Source of the DNA: Desulfobacterales bacterium
GTDB taxonomy: Bacteria; Desulfobacterota; Desulfobacteria; Desulfobacterales; 4be13
Length of the DNA stretch: 20,145 nucleotides
Assembly (NCBI GenBank): GCA_029940115.1
Contig: JAOZRQ010000009.1
Span: 1 to 20,145, forward strand
Reading direction: 5' to 3'
Below, in pieces: positions 14,957-20,145 of the stretch. The position numbers were made by a program, and so were the translations under genes. The notes below the pieces were generated by a model. The model saw only the letters and a program-made list of their open reading frames with translations, was not told where the DNA came from and did not search any database. Position 1 is the stretch's first letter; the number at the start of each line of letters is the position of its first letter.

Positions 14957-15050
14957 CTGTGTACAAGAAACCCGGCTTTTCCTGGCAGGGAGTCGGCCCA
15001 TTCGGGAAAAAGCCGGGTTTCTTTTGCCACTACAAGAAACCCGGCTTTTC
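14957..15050. terminator. GAAACCCGGC element B2, a likely bidirectional terminator between convergent genes
   Basis: CTGTGTACAAGAAACCCGGC at the left, then AAAAAGCCGGGTTTCTTTT at 15007-15025: a 14-bp stem followed by T4 on the plus strand and rich in A before it for the minus strand. A third partial copy (AAGAAACCCGGCTTTTCTT) lies at 15033-15051, against the stop of the minus-strand gene. Belongs to the B1/B3 family; the terminator role is inferred from position between two converging stops. Confidence 0.65.
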
Positions 15051-15668
15051 TTAAGCTTTCATTTCATTTTTCCTCATGGTCTCCACAAAAATGCCAAGTA
15101 TCTTATTCACCTGACTGATCAGGTACTCATCGAAATCCACCAACACACTTCCGCCCTCATATTTGAGGAATTTCCAGTTGCTTCCGGTTGTCACCACTCC
15201 GAGTATGTGACATGCCGCATGGGAATGTCTCTCATTGAACATTCCGGCGGCCATCATTTCCGCGATGCACTGTGCATATCCGGCTTTGATGGTCTCATTT
15301 TTTGCTTCAACAATACATGCCACCGGAAATTCGAGAAACACCTGGTTCGGAGAATTGCTCATAATGAAATCGCAGTATCCGGTCAGGCCGAGCGCGTCGT
15401 CAATATTGAAGTCTATCCCCGAAAACAGGCTGACCTTTCTGTCCAGTATTCTTCTGACTTCCACCAGGACGGGACAGACAATCATTTCCGAACGGGCTTT
15501 TTCCGTATTGATGTTCAATGCCAACGGGATGTTCTCTTTCAATATTTCACTTAACAGGTGGCCCGCCTCGGCCTCCTCTGTTTCGGAAAAAAGGGATCCT
15601 CTTGATATGATCGGTATCTTGAATTTGTCTTTGATGTTTTCCACAGTTTTGAAATCGCTGTAGGCCAT
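15051..15668 (-). CDS. PD-(D/E)XK nuclease-like hypothetical protein
   Basis: 205 residues. The start at 15668 has AGGAG 7 bases upstream; a longer in-frame extension to 15818 lacks such support. The arrangement of acidic residues fits the PD-(D/E)XK nuclease superfamily: E61 in a helix (KARSEMIVCPVLVE), D100 in GLTGYCDFI, then the hydrophobic strand FPVACIVEAKNE with E121 and K123, and Q133 in the following helix GYAQCIAEM. A C-terminal GVVTTGSNWKFLKYEGG strand pair is similar to the core of type I restriction HsdR-like and Uma2-like proteins. No methylase or helicase lies alongside, so it is an orphan. A nuclease role is inferred from motif geometry alone. Confidence 0.7.
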   Translation of the reverse strand: MAYSDFKTVENIKDKFKIPIISRGSLFSETEEAEAGHLLSEILKENIPLALNINTEKARSEMIVCPVLVEVRRILDRKVSLFSGIDFNIDDALGLTGYCDFIMSNSPNQVFLEFPVACIVEAKNETIKAGYAQCIAEMMAAGMFNERHSHAACHILGVVTTGSNWKFLKYEGGSVLVDFDEYLISQVNKILGIFVETMRKNEMKA

Positions 15669-15833
15669 TTTCGATCTCCTGTCTCTTTTGCCGCAATTCT
15701 TATGATTGGGATCATGAAGCTTTGTCAATGAAAACCTCCCTTGACACCGCTTACAAATGGGGTCATGCTCCCTTTCATCGGAACAGGCTTCCAGATTGGC
15801 AAATCCCGTTGGCAACATCCGACAGAGGGATTG
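15669..15833. other. Short gap with one dispersed near-palindrome
   Basis: No gene. AGATTGGCAAATCC at 15793-15806 belongs to the GGATTGnCAAATCC family found at other gaps. Otherwise nothing recognised. Confidence 0.4.
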
Positions 15834-16334
15834 CTAATAACGAAGCTTTCCGGCCTTCTCCTCAACCTGATCGGCCATCTCCCTTTTGTATGCACTCAAC
15901 CTCGTCTCAAGTTCAGGATCGGAAAGGGCGAGGATCTGGGCGGCAAGGATCCCCGCGTTTCTCGCGCCCGGCTTTCCGATGGCCACGGTCGCCACCGGAA
16001 TTCCCGGGGGCATCTGAACGGTGGACAGCAATGCATCCAATCCCTGAAGGCAGGAGGAGTCAATCGGAACGCCGATCACCGGAAGGGTGGTATGGGCCGC
16101 CATCGCGCCGGCAAGATGGGCCGCATGGCCTGCGCCCGCGATGATGACGCGGATGCCCCGCTCCCGAGCGGAGGAGGCGAACTCCGTAGCCCGCTGGGGG
16201 CTTCGGTGGGCCGAGGCAATGGTCATTTCAAAGGGAATGTCAAACTTTTTCAAAACAAATACCGTCTCTTCCATTATCCCAAGGTCCGAATCGCTTCCCA
16301 TGACAATGCCGACCTTCGGCTGATTCTCTTTCAT
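15834..16334 (-). CDS. purE: 5-(carboxyamino)imidazole ribonucleotide mutase PurE (class I)
   Basis: 166 residues, the normal length. It moves the carboxyl group of N5-CAIR to give CAIR in purine synthesis. The start at 16334 has GGAGG 6-7 bases upstream. Motifs: GSDSD at 13-17 (phosphate/ribose binding), SAHRSP at 41-46 with the catalytic H43, GAGHAAHLAG at 67-76, and PVIGVP at 85-90. The SAHRSP form marks class I, which requires PurK; no purK is in the window. It lies downstream of ddl on the same strand but a 240-bp repeat block separates them, so shared transcription is uncertain. Confidence 0.97.
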   Translation of the reverse strand: MKENQPKVGIVMGSDSDLGIMEETVFVLKKFDIPFEMTIASAHRSPQRATEFASSARERGIRVIIAGAGHAAHLAGAMAAHTTLPVIGVPIDSSCLQGLDALLSTVQMPPGIPVATVAIGKPGARNAGILAAQILALSDPELETRLSAYKREMADQVEEKAGKLRY

Positions 16335-16354
16335 ATGGTCCCTCCAAAAATCCT

Positions 16355-16419
16355 TTTCAGTTTGTAGTTCCGCCTTTAGGCGGTGTCAGACCGCCTGAAG
16401 GCGGAACTACAAACTGAAA
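16355..16419. repeat. GGCGGAACTACAAACTG hairpin, 29-bp arms
   Basis: Left arm 16355-16383 and right arm 16391-16419 are complementary with one mismatch and a 7-base loop. This is the most complete copy of the family (others at 1806-1834, 11486-11650 and, in half form, in the 20041 tandem). A scrap of the GAAACCCGG family follows at 16419-16428. Confidence 0.85.
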
Positions 16420-16437
16420 GAAACCCGGTTTTGCCTT

Positions 16438-16584
16438 CACGTTTCACGCCTCACGCTTCACGCCTCACGCCTCACGTTTCACGCCTCACGTTTCACGCCT
16501 CACGTTTCACGCCTCACGTTTCACGCCTCACGCCTCATGTTTCACGCCTCACGCCTCACGTTTCACGCCTCACGTTTCACCTTT
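16438..16584. repeat. CACGTTT/CACGCCT heptamer array, 21 units
   Basis: Twenty uninterrupted 7-bp units (CACGTTT, CACGCCT, CACGCTT, CATGTTT variants) from 16438, then a degenerate unit CACCTTT. On the minus strand each unit contains GTGA, so TGA recurs in every frame. The ddl stop (minus, 16577-16579) is one of these TGAs. Confidence 0.9.
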
Positions 16585-17506
16585 CAAGTCCCAACTCAAT
16601 CAACCGGTCCAGCAGTTGGCTGAAGGAGAGGCCCGCGGCCTTTGCGGCTTGGGGAAAAAGGCTGGTCTGGGTCATGCCGGGGATGGTGTTCGTCTCAAGC
16701 ACATAAATCTCCTGATCCTTCATGATCATGTCGGTCCGGCTGTATCCTTTGCAACATAAGGCCTCATGCGCGGTTTTGGCACAGGCCTGGGCCTGTTGTG
16801 TCAGCGTGTCGCCAATACGGGCCGGGCATATCTCGGCGGTGAGCCCTGCCACATATTTTGCCTCATAATCGAAAAATTCATGCGCCTTGTCCGGGATGAT
16901 CTCTATCAGGGGCAGTGTCTCCGGGTCCTTGTTCCCAATCACCCCGCCGGTGATTTCGACACCTTTTATATAGGCTTCGACAATCACGGTCTCTCCATGG
17001 GCATACGCCTTGTCCAAGGCATCTTTGATCGCGTCCTCGGTTCTGACAATGGACATGCCGATGCTCGAACCGCCCTCTGCCGGCTTGGTCACCAGCGGCA
17101 ACCCCAGCCGTTCCACACAGGTTTTCGGATCAAAGGCATCCCCTTGTCTGACGGTGATATAAGGCGGGACAAGCAGGCCCGCCTTTTCATACAACTGCTT
17201 TGAGACCCGTTTGTTCATGGCAATGGAACTGCCGAGAACCCCTGCGCCTTGGTAGGGCACGTTCAGAAGGTCGAGCAGTCCTTGGATGGTGCCATCTTCC
17301 CCATATGGACCGTGAAGGATGATCAGCGCAAAGTCAATCTGAGGCGCATCAGATGCCAAGCGGTTCAAATCCGTCTGGGGATCATACCGGACAATATGAT
17401 ATTTTTCCTTGTTCAACGCCTCAAAAACTTGGGCGCCACTGTTCAATGACACCTCTCTCTCTGAAGAGATGCCGCCTGAAAGAAGTGCAAGTGTGAGTTT
17501 TTTCAT
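16577..17506 (-). CDS. ddl: D-alanine--D-alanine ligase
   Basis: 309 residues, typical length. It makes D-Ala-D-Ala for peptidoglycan with ATP. Start 17506 (MKKLTLALLSGG) is chosen by family alignment; only a weak GGA lies upstream, and a 43-residue extension would be encoded by low-complexity repeat. ATP-grasp motifs: GGISSEREVSLNSG with E16, LHGPYGEDGTIQG, KPAEGGSSIGMS, EAYIKGVEITGG, DYEAKY tyrosine, and ETNTIPGMTQTSLFP at the C-terminus. It follows the SHOCT-type gene by 82 bp of repeat on the same strand, and its stop codon lies in the heptamer array. Confidence 0.97.
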   Translation of the reverse strand: MKKLTLALLSGGISSEREVSLNSGAQVFEALNKEKYHIVRYDPQTDLNRLASDAPQIDFALIILHGPYGEDGTIQGLLDLLNVPYQGAGVLGSSIAMNKRVSKQLYEKAGLLVPPYITVRQGDAFDPKTCVERLGLPLVTKPAEGGSSIGMSIVRTEDAIKDALDKAYAHGETVIVEAYIKGVEITGGVIGNKDPETLPLIEIIPDKAHEFFDYEAKYVAGLTAEICPARIGDTLTQQAQACAKTAHEALCCKGYSRTDMIMKDQEIYVLETNTIPGMTQTSLFPQAAKAAGLSFSQLLDRLIELGLER

Positions 17507-17516
17507 GATGTTGTCC

Positions 17517-17588
17517 GGGCGATGGGCGATGGGGACGATGGGGCTATGGGCTATCAAGTCCATCGCCCCTTGCCCATCGCCCTTGCCC
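17517..17588. repeat. Degenerate GATGGGC/GATGGGG heptamer block with inverted ends
   Basis: GGGCGATGGGC (17517-17527) is the complement of GCCCATCGCCC (17572-17582), with heptamer-like GATGGGG, CTATGGG and CCATCGC units in between. It occupies nearly the whole space between the ddl start and the stop of the upstream gene. Confidence 0.65.
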
Positions 17589-18083
17589 CTATTCGTGATT
17601 AAAGAGTTCTTGTTTGGTCTGATTGAATTCTTCAAGGGTGATCAGATTGTTTTCAAGCAGGCGGGCGAGTTCTTTCAGTTCCCTGATGCGGACGGTGGCC
17701 GGATCTTCGAGTTGCCGGGCAGATTCATGGGTGGCACCGGCCGCCAACATTGGCCCGTGATTCGGGGAACTGCCTATTCTGACAGAGGCGATGCCGCCCA
17801 AAAGACTGATTTCGACTGGCCTGCCATCGAACATGGGAGACCGCAGGGTTTCCTTCAGACTTTTTCCCTCCTGCCTGATGCGTCTGTAAAAATAATATCC
17901 CGAAAAAACGATCAGCCCTGCACAGCCGATGAGAACCCATGCCATATACTCGGTGATCCCGCGGAAAAAAAGAACCACACACCCCACCAGCGCAACGAGA
18001 AGCACATGCATCACAAGTATGGCATATGCCATCATGATACCTTTGAAAAGGCCGCTTTTTTCCCTTTTTTCATTTTCAGCCAT
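17589..18083 (-). CDS. Small membrane protein with C-terminal SHOCT-like domain
   Basis: 164 residues. Two membrane segments (residues about 18-40 and 47-66) follow a charged N-terminus; a middle region (80-130) is soluble. Residues 133-163 (RELKELARLLENNLITLEEFN, then QTKQELFNHE) match the short SHOCT helix pair that is found at the C-termini of many membrane and stress-related proteins. Function unknown; SHOCT is thought to mediate oligomerisation. No strong ribosome binding site precedes the start. The gene lies 82 bp upstream of ddl on the same strand and may be co-transcribed. Confidence 0.7.
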   Translation of the reverse strand: MAENEKREKSGLFKGIMMAYAILVMHVLLVALVGCVVLFFRGITEYMAWVLIGCAGLIVFSGYYFYRRIRQEGKSLKETLRSPMFDGRPVEISLLGGIASVRIGSSPNHGPMLAAGATHESARQLEDPATVRIRELKELARLLENNLITLEEFNQTKQELFNHE

Positions 18084-18100
18084 TACAGATTGTCAAACCT

Positions 18101-18218
18101 TGGTATCTCTGACCGATCAACTTTCCCCGCTCCTGCCGGATTTGGTAATCATTGTTGGCCTTTGGTGTTAATCCAAACCGAGCGTGAGAGGGATTGTTGT
18201 CTGGTCATGGTTACTTCC
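18101..18218. mobile_element. Inverted-repeat element A3, reversed copy of A2
   Basis: The left end GTATCTCTGACCGATCAAC matches the complement of the right end of A2 (GTATCCGTGACCGAACAAC). The right end GTCTGGTCATGGTTAC matches the complement of the left end of A2. The interior GCCGGATTTGGTAATC is a decayed copy of the near-palindrome found inside A2. More diverged than A2; no ORF. Confidence 0.55.
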
Positions 18219-18395
18219 TCACCTTCTGAAAGGGCGTATTGTTTACTTGGGGGAGACTGTCTGAGAGGCTGCCACAACCGGTGCGGGCACTTTGGCCACG
18301 CCTTGCGCCTTTGGTGGGGCTTTCGGCCCGGTTGCCGTTCTTCCAAGTCGTAAATGGCATCCTCTTGACATCAAAACCAATTTTGCCAATCTCAT

Positions 18396-18518
18396 CTGTG
18401 TACAGGACAAAAAAAATGATTGAGGAAGGAAACCGGCTTTTTCTCGCAGTTGGGGATTCCGCCTGTTTGGGAAAAAGCCGGGTTTCCCGCCCTTCGCGAC
18501 TTTTTGTCCTATACACAG
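18396..18518. mobile_element. Inverted-repeat element B3 (123 bp) with perfect 9-bp target duplication
   Basis: Left end CTGTGTACAGGACAAAAA (18396-18413); right end TTTTTGTCCTATACACAG (18501-18518), complementary with one mismatch in 18. CAATCTCAT lies directly on both sides (18387-18395 and 18519-18527). The interior has the GAAACCGGCTTTTTC/GAAAAAGCCGGGTTTC stem shared with B1 and B2. No ORF. The clearest mobile element of the window. Confidence 0.85.
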
Positions 18519-18608
18519 CAATCTCATAGCATTTCACATGCTACATGTCAAACAAAAAAAATGCCAACCCTTTTGTAATTTTCACATTGCGTTTCTGATG
18601 GTGCTCAG

Positions 18609-18657
18609 TTCGGATTGACAAATCCGAACCAAGCCGCCGAATTTGTCAATCCGGCGG
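18609..18657. repeat. Two adjacent near-palindromes of the GGATTGnCAAATCC family
   Basis: TTCGGATTGACAAATCCGAA (18609-18628; 8-bp arms) and a second, larger stem at 18634-18657 with CCGCCG/CGGCGG ends in the opposite orientation. The two-stem arrangement mirrors that inside the nested element at 4539-4589. Confidence 0.75.
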
Positions 18658-18874
18658 GATCGTGGGGAGAATGCCCATTGACAGAAACCCATGCTGTTTT
18701 TTCCCTTTTCGTCTTGAATATCATATGATTCTTGTGGTATAAGGAATAAAAAATGGGTTGATGACTGATTTTTTTCGCATATGCTCTGGACAAAACAAAT
18801 TTCACACACCATATTTAATTTTGGGACAGATGTCAATTTCATCCGGTTGAAAATTGCAAGTACCCGGGCAAAAG

Positions 18875-18971
18875 TTTCAACCTGTGCGGTCAGCCTCCGG
18901 ACTCAGCCTTTCAGCGGGTGTCCTTGTCCTTCCTGAAAAAAACCGCTGACCCCTAACCGCACAGGTTGAAA
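18875..18971. repeat. 97-bp inverted repeat with perfect 16-bp ends
   Basis: TTTCAACCTGTGCGGT (18875-18890) is exactly complementary to ACCGCACAGGTTGAAA (18956-18971). A CAGC/GCTG step continues inward. No ORF and no obvious target duplication. It could be a MITE-like element or a long hairpin upstream of the membrane protein gene. Confidence 0.75.
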
Positions 18972-19004
18972 AATTTCTGATTATAACGGATTTAAGGGAA
19001 CCTG

Positions 19005-19076
19005 TGAACTTGAACTTGAACTTGTGCTTGAACCTGCCCGCAAATGAATGTTCAAGTTCAAATTCACGTTCACGGA
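19005..19076. repeat. TGAACT hexamer repeat with inverted counterpart
   Basis: Units TGAACT, TGAACT, TGAACT, TGTGCT, TGAACC (19005-19034), then TTCAAGTTCAAATTCACG-type complement at 19050-19075, which could pair as a hairpin. Low-complexity, non-coding. Confidence 0.6.
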
Positions 19077-19151
19077 CAGTCAGCCGTTGTGATCTGTCCG
19101 CATCTCACGCATCACGTACCAAGCATCGCGCAGTATGGAAAGGAAGCAGAT

Positions 19152-20021
19152 ATGTCGAAAAAGAATGTTGCATCGTTGATTACGGAAAACAAGAGCGTGT
19201 TCATCATCATCGCCATCGCGCTTTTTCTCATTGAACTGGAAATCTTTGCCGTCGCGGCCATGAAGTCCGGCACGGATTACAAATTGCAGGTCTTGGATGA
19301 CAACGGAAACCTGATCCATGAGGCAGACGGGAGAAGTCTGAGCGATTTCAACAAATATTACTTTGAAAAGACCTTCGGCCCTTTTGAGCAGTATCAGGTC
19401 AAACTGGTGAAGGAGGAGAAACCCTTTCCCTTCAGGGCATGGTTTGTCGCGGCCGTCGGTGTTCCGGTGGGCATCATCCTGTTGTTTGGCTTCGTTGTCA
19501 AGGCATACATCTCCCTCTTTTATGGGGATGAGCTGAAGGAAGACGAGCCGGATCTGCGTAAGGCCAAATACAACACAGGTCTTGAGAAGATCGTCGCGAG
19601 TGTCAGCGAGTTCAATATCTTTGCCATCGGATTCTTTGTGTTTCTGCTGGTCATCTCCTACTGGATCATACCCGAGGTGGTGATCTATCTTGGGAAGCTG
19701 GGGGAAGAGACCATACTCAAGTACAAATGGTTCTTTCTGGCGGCCATTCTTTCGGTTTTCGGTGTGCTGATATGGGTGATCTACCTTCGGTACATGCTCG
19801 CCAAAAAGACCATTGAAAGCCAAGTGGAGGTGGACAAATACCGCATGAAACTTGAATTCAAGCAGAGCGGCCTTCAACTGGAATATGATGAAAAGGGAAC
19901 CAACCCCCTCATCGGCTGGGACGGTTCCATAGAGGATGGGAATGTTCCGCCTTCAGACAAGCCGAGAAAAGGCGGGTTTCTGAAAAAATTCAGGAAAGAT
20001 GAGTTCAGAGAGGAGCAGTAG
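19152..20021 (+). CDS. Hypothetical inner-membrane protein with four transmembrane helices
   Basis: 289 residues. ATG 19152 with AAGGAAG about 6 bases upstream; the longer frame from 19044 is repeat-derived. Predicted membrane helices at about 15-37, 97-121, 154-180 and 192-216. The loop 38-96 contains YKLQVLDDNGNLIHEADGRS and FEKTFGPFEQYQVKLVKEEK and is probably periplasmic. The C-terminal 70 residues are charged and cytoplasmic (VEVDKYRMKLEFKQSGLQLE, ending GGFLKKFRKDEFREEQ). No family recognised and no catalytic motif seen. It stands alone, between repeat blocks, with no partner gene in the window. Confidence 0.75.
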   Translation: MSKKNVASLITENKSVFIIIAIALFLIELEIFAVAAMKSGTDYKLQVLDDNGNLIHEADGRSLSDFNKYYFEKTFGPFEQYQVKLVKEEKPFPFRAWFVAAVGVPVGIILLFGFVVKAYISLFYGDELKEDEPDLRKAKYNTGLEKIVASVSEFNIFAIGFFVFLLVISYWIIPEVVIYLGKLGEETILKYKWFFLAAILSVFGVLIWVIYLRYMLAKKTIESQVEVDKYRMKLEFKQSGLQLEYDEKGTNPLIGWDGSIEDGNVPPSDKPRKGGFLKKFRKDEFREEQ

Positions 20022-20040
20022 CTTGCCTGTAAAGTTCACG

Positions 20041-20145
20041 CCAAAAAGTTTGTAGTCCCGCCTTTAGGCGGTCTGACAATTTCAACGTGACCAAAAAGTT
20101 TGTAGTCCCGCCTTTAGGCGGTCTGACAATTTCAACGTGACCAAA
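20041..20145. repeat. Exact 50-bp tandem repeat running off the right edge
   Basis: The unit beginning CCAAAAAGTTTGTAGTCCCG starts at 20041, 20091 and (five bases only) 20141. The two full copies are identical. Each contains half of the hairpin family (TTTGTAGTCCCGCCTTTAGG) with a short CCGCCTTTAGGCGG palindrome. Confidence 0.9.

Larger units (their letters stand above)
18084..19151. other. One-kilobase non-coding region packed with repeats
   Basis: Divergent promoter region between the SHOCT-type gene (minus) and the membrane protein (plus). Contents in order: element A3, about 180 bases with no recognised content, element B3, an AT-rich stretch with two palindromes (18609-18657), about 200 AT-rich bases (18700-18840) that could hold promoters, a 97-bp inverted repeat, and a hexamer block. 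Open frames here follow repeat sequence on both strands and do not look like genes. Confidence 0.6.

Noticed and set aside
16438..16584. Regularly spaced short repeats as a CRISPR array
   Set aside because: Units are 7 bp, contiguous and degenerate, with no spacers and no cas genes nearby.
16383..16706. Repetitive HASRFTPHVSRLT-type protein on the plus strand
   Set aside because: It is the translation of the heptamer array and then runs antisense through the end of ddl; no ribosome binding site.
18239..18529. Open frames on both strands of the large gap
   Set aside because: They consist largely of element B3 and lack ribosome binding sites; neither resembles a known family.
20041..20145. 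50-bp tandem as a CRISPR array
   Set aside because: The copies are identical over their full length, so no unique spacers exist.
1..20145. tRNA, rRNA, tmRNA or replication origin
   Set aside because: No cloverleaf with a TTCRA loop, no rRNA-like sequence and no DnaA-box cluster could be found by eye; many hairpins are accounted for by the repeat families.

Overview
The window reads as chromosomal DNA of a strictly bacterial, Gram-negative-type organism, most likely a Desulfobacterota (sulfate-reducer-like) lineage. This is inferred from gene content: a B12-dependent methylmalonyl-CoA epimerase/mutase/MeaB set of the propionate pathway, a DUF1015 protein, an OleD-like reductase, and a secreted protein with dockerin-like and gingipain-propeptide-like parts. 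No rRNA or tRNA is visible to settle the taxonomy.

Layout. 1-1885: tail of a gene entering from the left, a truncated secreted C25-peptidase-propeptide protein, a short coiled-coil ORF, and a 141-bp-period repeat. 1886-5814: propionate module (mce, methylmalonyl-CoA mutase, meaB); meaB is bracketed by two related inverted-repeat elements, one of which carries a second element nested inside it. 5997-9350: a decayed accessory island holding a chimeric, frameshifted double AAA ATPase, its truncated partner, a frameshifted antitoxin-like gene, a truncated TumE-like toxin gene and an IS5-type transposase remnant. 9353-13132: a hypothetical gene, an orphan amino-acid ABC substrate-binding protein, smpB, and an NAD-dependent epimerase/reductase coupled to smpB. 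13630-17588: DUF1015 gene converging on a PD-(D/E)XK-like gene, then purE and ddl on the minus strand. 17589-20021: a SHOCT-type membrane protein (minus), about 1 kb of repeat-filled non-coding DNA, and a four-helix membrane protein. The window ends inside an exact 50-bp tandem repeat.

The most striking property is the non-coding DNA. Almost every gap is packed with small repeats: several unrelated inverted-repeat (MITE-like) families, some with visible target duplications (9 bp at two sites, TA at one); a dispersed near-palindrome with core GGATTGnCAAATCC; a hairpin built on GGCGGAACTACAAACTG; and degenerate heptanucleotide arrays that often overlap stop codons. The arrays resemble the cyanobacterial STRR type.

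How the genes work together: epimerase, mutase and MeaB form one pathway (methylmalonyl-CoA to succinyl-CoA, with a GTPase protecting the mutase). smpB and the reductase are translationally coupled. The accessory island looks like the ruin of an ATPase-based defence locus followed by a toxin-antitoxin pair. Two of its genes carry single-base lesions that one extra G in a G run would repair, so sequencing error has to be excluded before calling them dead. I did not find a clearly new intact system; the best candidates for novelty are the heptamer-array/stop-codon association, the nested and paired elements around meaB, and the double ATPase.
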